From Candidatus Nitrospira nitrosa (GTDB taxonomy: Bacteria > Nitrospirota > Nitrospiria > Nitrospirales > Nitrospiraceae): a DNA stretch of 64,000 nt. The stretch lies in the NCBI RefSeq assembly GCF_001458735.1, contig NZ_CZQA01000001.1, positions 1,488,001-1,552,000 of the forward strand, read 5' to 3'. Numbering within the stretch: the stretch's first letter is position 1; every line of letters starts with the position of its first letter. Shown in pieces: positions 34,552 through 43,778 of this stretch. Position numbers and translations under genes: made by a program. The notes under the pieces are model-generated. The model saw nothing but the letters and a program-made list of their open reading frames with translations. It was not told the origin of the DNA and did no database searches.

Positions 34552-37500
34552 ATGGCTGAAAGACAAGGATTTGAACGGGAGCTTGTGGATCTTGGCCTAG
34601 ACCGAACCAAAGAGTGGTTTTCGGAAGTGGAGCGGTCGGGTGATAGAGGGGGAGATCAAGCCTATTTGGTCGTAGTCGATGGTGAGGAATCTCCAATCAC
34701 TGAAGGAGAATATGCGTTCATTCAAGGGCAGGTGGTGTCGAGGGGTAAATTTAGTCAAGGAAATAGAGGGTGTGCGTATCTTGGAAAGATTAATCCTGCC
34801 TTACCGTTCGTTTTTGAGGTCAGGGACCGTGTGTGTGCAATTCGTGCTGGGGCCTTCTTAAATCCCGATGATCCAAAGATCCAGTATGGTGGGACGTGGT
34901 TCGACTGGACTTTGGTGCGCGACGACAAGAACCCGGATAGGAACTTCTGGCCGTATTATCGGCAAGAGATGGATGACCTTGCCCTAAAGGGCATGGAAGC
35001 TCTAGGGCGTGGCGGAGTCGAGCGGTTCATGCAACATGAGCATATTACACGGAGGCCGATTCAGATCGCGAAGCCATTTCTTGCCACGCTCAACAAGGTG
35101 CGAATCCGTGCCGTTCCTATGGAGATTCGCGTCGGCCCTTTTGTGCGATATACCGACTATGAACGTACGGTGGTATGGTTGGAGACGGTGACCCCTGCGA
35201 TAGTGCGCTTGCGATGCAAACTTTCGTCTGGAGGCTCCGAGTCCGCGCATTATGCCTCTACGGTGCGCGTCGGTGGTCGGTATTTCGCCGCAGTGGAAAT
35301 AGATGGCTTGAGAGAGGAAACGTTCTACAACTACACGGTCGAGCTAGCCCCGCTGCCAGCAGCCGGTTTGATTCCTGTTAAACCCTCTGAATTTTCGGAT
35401 GTATTTCCCTCGCTGACCCTAGCCGTTCTCAACTCGATAAAAGACCAGTTGAGGTTGGCCTCTCTCGATGAAAATGAGTGGCTTACTTTTCGCACGCTCC
35501 GACGGGTGTATGACAAGAATTTGCTGTTTGTCACAGGTTCATGCCGGTGGTACCCCGGTGATAAGAAGGGAGGTAAGGACTGGGGGCCTGATATGCTAGA
35601 TGGATTGGGCACTTGGCTCCGTGCCAACAGGAAGGACAAGTGGCCAGCATTCCTATTTTGGGGAGGCGATCAAATCTATGCAGATGAAATTGGGGATGAC
35701 ACCGGTGAGATGATAGTTCGGGCGCGTTTCGCCTCTCGAATGCCCGGACCTTTTGATTCCGTTTCTCCCCTGCGGAGTAAGCTGATCGACGGTGCTTGGG
35801 CTGGCCGGTTTTCCCACCGCTATCAGACATATAAAGATCCTGATATTAAGCGCTACCAGTCAGTTGCAGACGGGGTCAAAAAGCTGGATGAGATCCATAG
35901 GCGATATCCAGACATTAAAGGCATCTATCGTGAGTATCCAGATAAAAACCCAAGAGAGCAACTGAAGGAACGCTATCAGACTCTGAAAAACCGTCGTGAC
36001 CTATCGGGTGCCCATGGTGAGGCATCTGATGAAAGAGCGGCGAGAGAAGCTGTTGGTCTCTTGCCCACAGTCGATACTCTTGAGATCAGCACAGAACCCT
36101 TCCGAGTATTTCTGCCTTATTGGAAAGTCGGCTTCAGTACAGCTCTTCGTCGTAACCCGATGGCAGGTCGATATCTCTCTTACAACTTCCTCTTGTGGAG
36201 GCTTCCTGATTTTGAGCACCAGATTCCTATTATTGCTGACAGGAAGTCTCATAGCCTTGTTCGTAAGGCAGATGCACACGGGCATCCATCGGCTGCTGAC
36301 GGCGTTCATGCAGCCGACTTCGCGGAATTTGCCTCTTTGTATGAACGTGCATGGACGAGCTCGCGTAGCGTTCGAGTTTTGCTCGCGCAAGTTCCTACTT
36401 TTCTCATGTTTGACGACCACGAGGTCACTGATGACTGGAACTTCGATTCGTCTTGGGTGCGGATGCTTCACAACGAGAAAGACGATTTTAGAATGTGGCC
36501 CAAAACCTTGACTGATAGCTTGGCCGCGTATTGGATGTATCAGGGTTGGTGTAACAAGGCTCCATCACAATGGAGGAAGGATGATCCACGGGTAAAGGCT
36601 CTTGCAGCCGCGCAGCAAGCGGGATCCGATGCGCTACCGGAATTGCGTAGCTGCATCCATAAAGCCTGTTTTTCGAAGGTGCCTTCGAAAGATCCAAAAG
36701 CTACATTCCAGACTGGTACGAGCTTAGACTGGCACTACCAGCTCCCTTTTGACCCTCCTTTCTTAGTCCCCGACTGCCGAACGCGCAAATTCATGGTCCC
36801 CACCGACGACGATTTGCGAATCATCGACCACGACAATCCCAAAAAACGCCCTATGTCACAAACAATCGACAATGGGCAACTGGTTTGGATGCGGGACATT
36901 CTTGTCGAGAAGAAGCGGAATGATTCTGTGGTTTTCATTGCACCATCTACACCGCTCCTCATGCCAATGAAAGTGACGCAAATCATGACGAAGCCTGAAA
37001 CTGCCGCTGGAGCATGGAGTCAAGGTGGTTTGTTAGATTTTTATGCAGCTTTGACTGGTTCTACGGGCAGTGGCAGGGCCTCTAACGCTTTACTCCGTGT
37101 TTTCCGAAGATCTGTAGATCTAGAGCACATGATTCGCGATAGGAGTTGGCGTGATCTGTGGGGATTGGTTGAGGCTATGCGCAAGGTAGGTAGTTCAGTG
37201 AAAACACTGGTGCTTGTGTCGGGTGACGTCCACCACAACTACTGTATGACTGGTAATCTCCCTGGTGGTTCGAGGCTCAAGCCAGAACTCCTCCAGGTCA
37301 CCTGCTCCGGACTGCAGACGACCATTCGTTCTTCAGCAGATAAGTGGGTAGCTGAGAAACAAAGCTCGCTGGTCTGGAACGAAAATTTTAAGATGGGGAA
37401 GTACACCCTTTCTCATGGCTTTCTGCACAAGAATCCACCTGGGGTTCCCATGGGAAATCCGATAGGACCATCAAGCATTTCCCTCTACGAGAACGCTGTT

Positions 37501-37596
37501 GCCTTCGTCAACGTCAGGATGAAGTCTCAGGTCGAAATCAGTGTCGCCTATCTGGCGGGTGATAACACATATAGCTATAAGTACACCTCAGGATGA
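34552..37596 (+). CDS. Large PhoD-like phosphodiesterase/phosphatase with island leader
   Basis: The protein has 1014 residues. The metallophosphoesterase core has FWGGDQIYADE near residue 368, MFDDHEVTDDW near 619 and LVSGDVHHNY near 889, the ordered metal-binding blocks of the PhoD-like family. An N-terminal beta domain (about 180-320) precedes it, as in PhoD. There is no Tat or Sec signal. Instead it begins MAERQGFERELVDLG, which matches the start of the protein at 37792. It is about twice the length of ordinary PhoD. Context suggests an exported effector or a cytoplasmic enzyme of the island rather than phosphate scavenging; no Pho-type array precedes it. Confidence 0.82.
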   Translation: MAERQGFERELVDLGLDRTKEWFSEVERSGDRGGDQAYLVVVDGEESPITEGEYAFIQGQVVSRGKFSQGNRGCAYLGKINPALPFVFEVRDRVCAIRAGAFLNPDDPKIQYGGTWFDWTLVRDDKNPDRNFWPYYRQEMDDLALKGMEALGRGGVERFMQHEHITRRPIQIAKPFLATLNKVRIRAVPMEIRVGPFVRYTDYERTVVWLETVTPAIVRLRCKLSSGGSESAHYASTVRVGGRYFAAVEIDGLREETFYNYTVELAPLPAAGLIPVKPSEFSDVFPSLTLAVLNSIKDQLRLASLDENEWLTFRTLRRVYDKNLLFVTGSCRWYPGDKKGGKDWGPDMLDGLGTWLRANRKDKWPAFLFWGGDQIYADEIGDDTGEMIVRARFASRMPGPFDSVSPLRSKLIDGAWAGRFSHRYQTYKDPDIKRYQSVADGVKKLDEIHRRYPDIKGIYREYPDKNPREQLKERYQTLKNRRDLSGAHGEASDERAAREAVGLLPTVDTLEISTEPFRVFLPYWKVGFSTALRRNPMAGRYLSYNFLLWRLPDFEHQIPIIADRKSHSLVRKADAHGHPSAADGVHAADFAEFASLYERAWTSSRSVRVLLAQVPTFLMFDDHEVTDDWNFDSSWVRMLHNEKDDFRMWPKTLTDSLAAYWMYQGWCNKAPSQWRKDDPRVKALAAAQQAGSDALPELRSCIHKACFSKVPSKDPKATFQTGTSLDWHYQLPFDPPFLVPDCRTRKFMVPTDDDLRIIDHDNPKKRPMSQTIDNGQLVWMRDILVEKKRNDSVVFIAPSTPLLMPMKVTQIMTKPETAAGAWSQGGLLDFYAALTGSTGSGRASNALLRVFRRSVDLEHMIRDRSWRDLWGLVEAMRKVGSSVKTLVLVSGDVHHNYCMTGNLPGGSRLKPELLQVTCSGLQTTIRSSADKWVAEKQSSLVWNENFKMGKYTLSHGFLHKNPPGVPMGNPIGPSSISLYENAVAFVNVRMKSQVEISVAYLAGDNTYSYKYTSG

Positions 37597-37598
37597 GG

Positions 37599-37695
37599 AA
37601 TCGAGGGCAAGGTCGAAGGCTATCGAACGGCTTAGCGCACAATGACCGGCGTCGAGCTTGATGTGCCGGGTACACCGAGAGTCGAGCAGCAAGCG
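37599..37695 (+). pseudogene. Decayed copy of the 3' end of the 33244 gene
   Basis: These 97 bases align without gaps to 34434-34530. Translated, they read IEGKVEGYRTA, stop, RTMTGVELD..., then VEQQA, against IEAKVEGYRTAYRTLTGVDL... and IEQQV in the intact gene. The tyrosine codon TAT has become TAG. By eye about three quarters of bases agree. It begins two bases after the PhoD-like stop and ends about 96 bases before the true start of the next gene. Confidence 0.8.
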
Positions 37696-37791
37696 TGGCA
37701 GTGCCCTGCCCGCCGGAACATCCACGATTTGAATTTGTGGAAGCACTTTATAAACACTGTATGCGGCAGGCTTCATACCAGGAGAGCGAAG

Positions 37792-39108
37792 ATGAGAGAA
37801 CGAGCCAGCTTTGAAGCTGAACTCATTGACCTGGGCTCACGAGAGGTAGTCGAAGCGCTCGCTATACAGCAGGAATTAGCGGTGAGCGAGCCACGCGTGT
37901 ACGAAATGATCGAGCCGTATGTGATACGAGGTGGTCTCTATGGTCCAAGAGAGAAAGCCTATCACGCGGAGCACCGTGCAGGTCTAATCCGTACATCTTC
38001 TGTCGTCGGGAAACAGGAGCGGAATTTGGCCGGACGCGCTCCTTATACGCTTTCTATCGGAAAAGAGATAACGCGCTTCGAAGCCGGTGAGATGGGCAAG
38101 TGGGTGACGGAGTACAACGCGTTCACACATTACTTCGAAGAAGTACTTCGTTCGATCGGGCGATTGAGGGACCTGCTCAGTGCGGGAGCGCCGGAAGCCC
38201 CTACCGACTTGACGCCGGTACAGAAACACGCTTTGCGGCCAACAGATGATACGAATCCCTCCGGAGACAAAAAGGATAAATATAAACAGTGGCGAGACGC
38301 ACAGGATAGGTATGCCACTGAGCGCCAAGGGGAACTTATCGGTGGGTTCGTTTTCGAGGTGACGACGACGGGCCGTAATTTTGATTTTGCGCGCCAGGCC
38401 TTTTGGCAAGCTCAAGGTAGGTTGGCGAGAAGTGTCGCCGAAGGTAAACGTCTCAAGAAGCCGCAGCTCGAGGGCATAGATGTAAGTTTGGCCGACCTCG
38501 CCGGCGTTGTGTCGGCGGGGTCGGGGCCAGGAGCGGTGATTGCCGGCCTTGGGATCTTGGTCGACTGGGCATTGGAGGCCCGTAAGCATCGAAAAGAATA
38601 CGATGCGAAGATGAAGCAATTAGAGCAGATGGTGAAAACCGCAAAGGGCGCTATTGCGGACGATTTTGAGGCATTCAAGGGCGCCGGGGAAAAGTATTGG
38701 GCGCACTATTCCAACCACTCGATGAGTATCTGGGAACGCGACAAAGCACGTGGCGAGGCTCGTCAAGCAGCGGCCCGTCTCGGACAGGAACTCGCTCCGT
38801 CATCAGAAACCCGAGGTAGGGTTCTGGCTGCGATTCGTATGCCAGCATTGGTTTCCGATGCGTGGCGCTCGCTCGCGATCATCGGCCCGACAGCACTCAA
38901 GAAACTCTCGTCGGTGCTTGCGGCTCGCCCTCTCATAGAGAAGGCAAAATTTCATTATCCACCGCGTCCTCTTACTGAAATGGATGACATCATAAAGGCC
39001 TACAACAGGGCAAACTCCTGGAAAGGAGTACTGACCAAGGAGGAGGTTGATGAATGGAAAACGACGAACATGCTCTGGGTAGAGACCTTCAATACGTTCA
39101 ATGTGTAG
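37792..39108 (+). CDS. Unknown island protein sharing the PhoD-like protein's leader
   Basis: The start is placed at ATG 37792 because AGGAG precedes it and because an upstream in-frame ATG (37642) lies inside the decayed repeat. The product is 438 residues. It opens with MRERASFEAELIDLG, matching ten of fifteen positions in the start of the PhoD-like protein. The middle holds a hydrophobic stretch (about 235-265, LADLAGVVSAGSGPGAVIAG) followed by a long charged helix (ARKHRKEYDAKMKQLEQMVK), an arrangement seen in some pore-forming or coiled-coil effectors. No family recognised. Confidence 0.7.
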   Translation: MRERASFEAELIDLGSREVVEALAIQQELAVSEPRVYEMIEPYVIRGGLYGPREKAYHAEHRAGLIRTSSVVGKQERNLAGRAPYTLSIGKEITRFEAGEMGKWVTEYNAFTHYFEEVLRSIGRLRDLLSAGAPEAPTDLTPVQKHALRPTDDTNPSGDKKDKYKQWRDAQDRYATERQGELIGGFVFEVTTTGRNFDFARQAFWQAQGRLARSVAEGKRLKKPQLEGIDVSLADLAGVVSAGSGPGAVIAGLGILVDWALEARKHRKEYDAKMKQLEQMVKTAKGAIADDFEAFKGAGEKYWAHYSNHSMSIWERDKARGEARQAAARLGQELAPSSETRGRVLAAIRMPALVSDAWRSLAIIGPTALKKLSSVLAARPLIEKAKFHYPPRPLTEMDDIIKAYNRANSWKGVLTKEEVDEWKTTNMLWVETFNTFNV

Positions 39109-39164
39109 TGCCCTCGGTTCCCAATGCCAGGTGCAATGAGTGACTGCTGGCGTAGCTGCGCCTG

Positions 39165-39390
39165 AACTTTCAAGGGGTGTGGCGCACTCGGTATGGTTTA
39201 TTGGGTGCGTGTTGAGCTGATGGGCAATGGCGTTCAAAAGCGCTGGGTGTAACCGGATAGATTCACCCCTTTCGTGAGATTTTGGCGCAGCAAGCCATTG
39301 GTGCTCTCATTGGTTCCCCTATGCCAGAGCGTTTGGAGATCAGCAAAACACATATGGATGGCCAATCGCTGAGGCAACCATTCGTGCGAA
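39165..39390 (-). mobile_element. Remnant of an IS30-family transposase (C-terminal part)
   Basis: On the minus strand one frame reads FADLQTLWHRGTNESTNGLL, then RQNLTKGVNLSGYTQ, and stops; the next frame continues LNAIAHQLNTHP and ATPLE. Together these match the conserved end of IS30 transposases (W-x-R-G-x-N-E-N-x-N-G-L-L-R-Q, then L-x-x-R-P-R-K-x-L, then T-P). At least one frameshift separates the parts and the catalytic N-terminal part is absent. No terminal inverted repeat was identified. Confidence 0.75.
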
Positions 39391-39727
39391 ACGATGTCTC
39401 ATTGCTTTCGTGGTAATGTGTTCTTTCTCCAGATTCTCGTGTGAGTCAATCCCATCTCTGTACGAGCCACTCCATCGTCATCAAGCGCCTGTGCGAAAAC
39501 AATCTCAAATATTGACCCGACAGCCCCGTACGACAAACTGGTGGTGATTATTGGCTGGGGAGTCGGCATATCCTTCGTGACCCTTTCCTCTTCACTCCGA
39601 ACCTCATTGCTGACGGTCCAGATTACGGCGCACTCGTTTTTGACCTTTCTGGCGATGACGCGTGAGTGGTGTGTCGGTGGATGGAGTTTTTGATCCGAGA
39701 GATGGCGTGCTACATATTGTGCGGCAG

Positions 39728-39755
39728 TTTTTACTCGCAGACTCCATGTTATAAT
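39728..39755 (+). promoter_or_regulatory. Possible uvrA promoter
   Basis: TATAAT at 39750-39755 is a perfect -10 hexamer. A weak T-rich -35 (TTTTTA, 39728-39733) is 16 bases upstream. Transcription would start near 39762, about 57 bases before the uvrA ATG. No SOS box was recognised. Confidence 0.4.
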
Positions 39756-39818
39756 TTTGCATTCTTGAACGTGCTGGGTGGTGAGTCCGACGGCCTGACT
39801 CGGGAACAAAAAGAAGCA

Positions 39819-42326
39819 ATGGGACATTCGATCGTCATAAAAGGCGCCCGCGAGCACAATCTCAAGAACATCGACGTGGAGATCCCACGCGATAAGCTGG
39901 TAGTGATCACCGGCTTGAGCGGGTCGGGTAAGTCGTCGCTCGCCTTCGATACGATCTATGCCGAAGGCCAGCGGCGCTATGTCGAATCGCTCTCCGCCTA
40001 TGCTCGGCAGTTTCTCGAACAGATGGGGAAGCCGGACGTCGATTCGATCGAAGGGCTGTCTCCCGCGATTTCTATTGAGCAGAAAAGCACCAGCCACAAC
40101 CCCCGTTCCACCGTCGGTACGGTTACGGAGATCTATGACTATCTCCGTCTCCTCTTCGCCCGCGTGGGGCGGCCCTATTGCTTTCAATGTGGTGAGGAAA
40201 TCACGGCGCAAACTGTCCAGCAAATGGTCGATGCCATTGCCGCGCAGCCGGAAGGGATGAAGTTCCAGATCCTGGCGCCGATCGTCCGAGGGCGGAAGGG
40301 GGAGTATCGGAAAGAGTTGCTGGAGATGCGCAAGGCCGGGTATGTGCGCGCCAGGATCGATGAGAAGATTGTAGACCTCGGTGAGGACATCTCGCTCGAT
40401 AAGCAGAAGAAACACACGATTGAAATCATCGTTGATCGGTTGGTGATGAAAACGGGCGATGCGTTGATGCGCCGCTTGGCGGATTCTGTCGAAACGTCGG
40501 TCAAACTGACTGGTGGGCTGGTCGGTGTGTTGACGGAGGATGGTCACACAAGGCTCTACAGCGACCGGCTTGCCTGCATCAAGTGCGGGGTGAGTTACCC
40601 TGAGGTCACGCCACGCGTTTTTTCCTTCAATAGCCCGCATGGAGCCTGTCCGGCTTGCGACGGAATCGGTTATGCCGTGACGCCGGGCGGTGAGGAAGAA
40701 GAGGACTTCACGCTGCTGGAGCCGTGCGAAACCTGCCACGGTGCGAGGTTGAGACCGGAAAGCTTGTCCATCAAGCTCGCAAAGAAATCGATCGCCGAGG
40801 TGACCAAGCTATCCGTTCGTACGGCGGCTGACTTCTTCCTGTCGCTTAAGTTCACCGATCGTGAGTTGGTCATCGCACATCGGATTCTGAAAGAGATTCG
40901 AGAACGGTTGGGCTTTCTCGTCAATGTAGGCTTGGATTACTTGACGCTCGATCGAGCGGCGGCGACCCTCTCCGGCGGCGAGGGGCAGCGTATCCGGTTG
41001 GCGACGCAGATCGGGTCCGGTCTGGTTGGCGTGTTGTACATCCTCGATGAACCATCGATCGGTTTGCACCAGCGGGACAATCGGCGCTTGCTACAAACCT
41101 TGTTGCGGTTACGCGACCTCGGCAATACCGTCGTGGTTGTTGAACATGATACCGAAACGATGATGGCGGCCGACTATGTGCTGGATATGGGGCCTGGTGC
41201 CGGCTCGCAGGGTGGGTACGTCATTGCACAGGGAACACCGCAACAGATCATGGGCGATCCCAGGTCGCTGACCGGTCAATATCTACGAGGGACGCAGACG
41301 GTGTCCGTACCGCAACGGCAGCGGAAGCCCCGTGGAACGCTCTCGGTGATTGGGGCACAGAAGCACAATTTGAAGAATGTGACCGCACGTATCCCAATGG
41401 GGCTCTTCACCTGTGTGACAGGAGTCTCAGGATCAGGAAAGAGCACGCTGGTGCTGGAGGTGCTTTTCCATTCGCTTTCGCAACTGCTCTACCACAAGAA
41501 GCCGAAGATCGATGGGTGCAAAGAACTCAAAGGGGTCGATGGGCTTGACAAAGTGATTGATATCGATCAATCGCCGATCGGCCGCACACCGCGTTCCAAT
41601 CCCGCAACGTATACCGGACTCTTTGGCTATATCCGTGATCTCTATTCGAATCTTCCGGAGTCACGTGTTCGTGGCTATAAGCCAGGACGATACAGTTTCA
41701 ACGTGAAAGGTGGGCGATGTGAGGCCTGTCAGGGCGACGGACTGATCAAGATCGAGATGCACTTTCTGCCTGACGTGTATGTGACTTGCGAGGTTTGTAA
41801 GGGGCAACGATACAACCGCGAAACGATGGAGATTCTTCACAAGGGCAAGAGTATTGCCGATGTGTTGAACATGACGGTAGACGATGCGTTGGAGTTCTTC
41901 GAGCACATTCCCTTGATCAAAGCGAAGCTGCAGACCCTTCATGATGTCGGTCTGCACTATGTGAAACTCGGCCAGTCCGCCACGACGCTTTCCGGTGGTG
42001 AGGCGCAGCGAGTAAAGCTCTCGCGCGAGCTCTCCAAACGGGCGACTGGACGGACGATGTACATCCTCGATGAGCCGACCACAGGCCTCCATTTCGCCGA
42101 CGTACAACGATTGCTCGATGTGCTGGATCGATTGGTCGAGGCTGGCAACACCGTACTCGTGATCGAACACAATCTCGACATGATCAAGAACGCTGATTGG
42201 ATCATCGACCTCGGGCCGGAAGGCGGCGATCGCGGCGGCGAGATTGTCGCCGAAGGGCCGCCGAAAGAAATCGCCAAGTCGAAGCGGTCGTACACAGGAC
42301 AGGTGTTAAAAGAAGCTGGGTTGTAA
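39819..42326 (+). CDS. uvrA: Excinuclease ABC subunit A
   Basis: DNA-damage recognition ATPase of nucleotide excision repair. From ATG 39819 it is 835 residues, beginning [20 protein letters not shown] as UvrA proteins do; an upstream extension to 39666 would add an unrelated sequence. The first Walker A is [14 protein letters not shown] and the second [10 protein letters not shown]. Zinc-finger cysteines occur in CFQCGEE, CIKCG/CPACDG/CETCHG and [18 protein letters not shown] signatures [12 protein letters not shown] and [11 protein letters not shown] and the two Walker B segments ([22 protein letters not shown]) are complete. About 835 residues is slightly shorter than the E. coli protein. 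The last 25 codons recur in diverged form at 43228-43301. Confidence 0.97.
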   Translation: MGHSIVIKGAREHNLKNIDVEIPRDKLVVITGLSGSGKSSLAFDTIYAEGQRRYVESLSAYARQFLEQMGKPDVDSIEGLSPAISIEQKSTSHNPRSTVGTVTEIYDYLRLLFARVGRPYCFQCGEEITAQTVQQMVDAIAAQPEGMKFQILAPIVRGRKGEYRKELLEMRKAGYVRARIDEKIVDLGEDISLDKQKKHTIEIIVDRLVMKTGDALMRRLADSVETSVKLTGGLVGVLTEDGHTRLYSDRLACIKCGVSYPEVTPRVFSFNSPHGACPACDGIGYAVTPGGEEEEDFTLLEPCETCHGARLRPESLSIKLAKKSIAEVTKLSVRTAADFFLSLKFTDRELVIAHRILKEIRERLGFLVNVGLDYLTLDRAAATLSGGEGQRIRLATQIGSGLVGVLYILDEPSIGLHQRDNRRLLQTLLRLRDLGNTVVVVEHDTETMMAADYVLDMGPGAGSQGGYVIAQGTPQQIMGDPRSLTGQYLRGTQTVSVPQRQRKPRGTLSVIGAQKHNLKNVTARIPMGLFTCVTGVSGSGKSTLVLEVLFHSLSQLLYHKKPKIDGCKELKGVDGLDKVIDIDQSPIGRTPRSNPATYTGLFGYIRDLYSNLPESRVRGYKPGRYSFNVKGGRCEACQGDGLIKIEMHFLPDVYVTCEVCKGQRYNRETMEILHKGKSIADVLNMTVDDALEFFEHIPLIKAKLQTLHDVGLHYVKLGQSATTLSGGEAQRVKLSRELSKRATGRTMYILDEPTTGLHFADVQRLLDVLDRLVEAGNTVLVIEHNLDMIKNADWIIDLGPEGGDRGGEIVAEGPPKEIAKSKRSYTGQVLKEAGL

Positions 42327-42489
42327 GAGCCTGGTTCCATGGGGTTGCCGAATAGTGTCTATCTCCATGAAGCGAGTCATGACGCATCCGGCATGACTTT
42401 GCTAAGAATGAATGCTACCATCGCACATGTGTGTGATGTGCTTTTGAGCGGGCCGATGTGTAGCCAGGATTGGTCCGAAATAGGCCACA

Positions 42490-42807
42490 ATGACAGCTCA
42501 AGAAGCGATTGATACTGCGGTTCGACGGCTCGTGACTGCGGCCAATCCGAGGAAAGTCATTCTCTTCGGTTCCTTCGCGGAAGGAACAGCCACGGCGGAA
42601 TCCGATGTGGATTTACTGGTGATCGAACGTGAGATTGGCTCCAAACGAGCAGAAATGGTTCGTTTGCGGAAAGCAATTGGATCAATCGGGTTGCCCGTCG
42701 ATGTGCTTGTCGTTTCGGAAGGGGAAATTGCTGACTGGGGACATCTCCCCGGAACGGCTATGTACTGGGCTTTGAAGGAGGGGAAGGTCCTCTATGAAGC
42801 GGCCTGA
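42490..42807 (+). CDS. mntA: MNT-type nucleotidyltransferase (antitoxin of HEPN/MNT pair)
   Basis: The protein has 105 residues. The minimal nucleotidyltransferase motif is intact: GSFAEGTATAESDVDLLV, with Gly27-Ser28 and the metal-binding Asp39 and Asp41. MntA-type antitoxins modify a tyrosine of the partner HEPN toxin by adding AMP. Its stop overlaps the HEPN start by 14 bases. The module lies between the uvrA stop and a diverged copy of the uvrA tail. Confidence 0.88.
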   Translation: MTAQEAIDTAVRRLVTAANPRKVILFGSFAEGTATAESDVDLLVIEREIGSKRAEMVRLRKAIGSIGLPVDVLVVSEGEIADWGHLPGTAMYWALKEGKVLYEAA

Positions 42808-43156
42808 GGATCTCGCTCGCCGCTTTCTTGCCCTGGCTGACCGTGACATCAGAGCGTTCCGCAAGCTGTCGGATGATCCGGAAATCGACGACGAGGTTGT
42901 CGGATTCCACGCTCAGCAAGCGGTTGAGAAGTCTCTCAAAGCAGTGTTGGCTAAGTACCGAGTCGAACTGCGCAAAACTCATGATCTCCAGTTTCTCATA
43001 GACCTACTCGCTCAAAACAATCTTCCGAGCCCCCCGTTGTGTGACGGAATCCACACTCTGGGTCCCTCCGCAGTCGAGTTGCGATACGATCTGATGGCGA
43101 CCGATCCACTGGATGGCGAACAGGCGCGTGCAGTTGTAGTAGCTGTTCGGGACTAG
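42794..43156 (+). CDS. hepT: HEPN-domain protein (putative RNase toxin)
   Basis: The protein has 120 residues with the HEPN four-helix pattern: GFHAQQAVEKSLKAVL, then RVELRKTHDLQFLIDLL and a final PSAVELRYD helix. Arg56-x6-His63 (RVELRKTH) is a candidate for the R-x4-6-H RNase motif of the family; whether it is the functional pair is uncertain. It overlaps the MNT gene, GAGGATCTC-type coupling. Together they form a type VII-like toxin-antitoxin pair by family precedent. Confidence 0.85.
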   Translation: MKRPEDLARRFLALADRDIRAFRKLSDDPEIDDEVVGFHAQQAVEKSLKAVLAKYRVELRKTHDLQFLIDLLAQNNLPSPPLCDGIHTLGPSAVELRYDLMATDPLDGEQARAVVVAVRD

Positions 43157-43227
43157 GCAGAGCAGCAGGTCTTGTAAACAGCGACGTTGAACCGTATCCC
43201 ATAATAGATAGCGATCGGTGCAAGACC

Positions 43228-43301
43228 GTCGTTGAAGGGCCGCCCACAGAGATTGCGAAGGCAAAGCGGTCGTATACGGGACAGGTGTTGAAGGAGTCTA
43301 G
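43228..43301 (+). pseudogene. Diverged duplicate of the uvrA 3' end
   Basis: These 74 bases encode VEGPPTEIAKAKRSYTG then QVLKES, against [17 protein letters not shown] and QVLKEA at the end of uvrA (42246-42319). Most base differences are at third codon positions. With the real uvrA end it forms imperfect direct repeats bracketing the MNT/HEPN module. Confidence 0.8.
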
Positions 43302-43313
43302 ACTAGGCTAACA

Positions 43314-43769
43314 ATGAAAGAAGTAGGAATCTGGGCAGTACTTCCTTTTCTCGCCCTGACCTTTGGTGCCTATTATTTGTTCGTTCGCCGGAAGAAAATG
43401 AAGTTGTCACGATACTTTCTATCTAGACCACAACTTACACACAAGGAATTTGGCCAAGCCTATTTTGGTGAGAGTAAGTCCAGAGAGATCTTAGCAACCA
43501 AAGTACGAAAAATCCTCGCCCAATATATACCAGTCTCTATTGACGGTCTTAGCCCGGAAGATAAATTTCAACAACACCTCATGATGGACACTTTTGACTC
43601 TCTGTCCAGTGCGGAATTCATTGTTCAACTGGAGAAGAAGTTCAATATTTCGCTTCGAGACGATGAAGCTCTGAAGCCAGATCTTACTTTTAGGCAGCTA
43701 GTTGACCATTTAGCCCTGCGGCTAAGTGAAGCCAAAATCGCTGATCCTGTCAAAGAGCAATCATCATGA
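43314..43769 (+). CDS. Membrane-anchored acyl-carrier-like protein
   Basis: The protein has 151 residues. Residues 5-25 form an N-terminal membrane helix (VGIWAVLPFLALTFGAYYLF) followed by RRKK, putting the rest in the cytoplasm. Residues 60-140 are carrier-protein-like: MDTFDSLSSAEFIVQLEKKF with Ser96 in the D-S-L motif as the phosphopantetheine site, then ISLRDDEA. Membrane-tethered carrier proteins are uncommon. No ketosynthase or acyltransferase is nearby. The ribosome binding site is weak, and the DUF486 gene follows after 9 bases. Confidence 0.72.
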   Translation: MKEVGIWAVLPFLALTFGAYYLFVRRKKMKLSRYFLSRPQLTHKEFGQAYFGESKSREILATKVRKILAQYIPVSIDGLSPEDKFQQHLMMDTFDSLSSAEFIVQLEKKFNISLRDDEALKPDLTFRQLVDHLALRLSEAKIADPVKEQSS

Positions 43770-43778
43770 AGGAGGCCC

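Noticed and set aside
37642-37791. Upstream extension of the last island gene to ATG 37642
   Set aside because: That ATG is inside the decayed copy of the 33244 tail, and ATG 37792 has AGGAG and the shared leader.
39666-39818. N-terminal extension of UvrA by 51 residues
   Set aside because: UvrA proteins begin at the [15 protein letters not shown]-like segment, and the extension overlaps the probable promoter.
39399-40739. Long open frame of 446 codons on the minus strand opposite uvrA
   Set aside because: It lies antisense to the conserved uvrA coding region, its codons mirror the uvrA frame, and it has no ribosome binding site or family resemblance.
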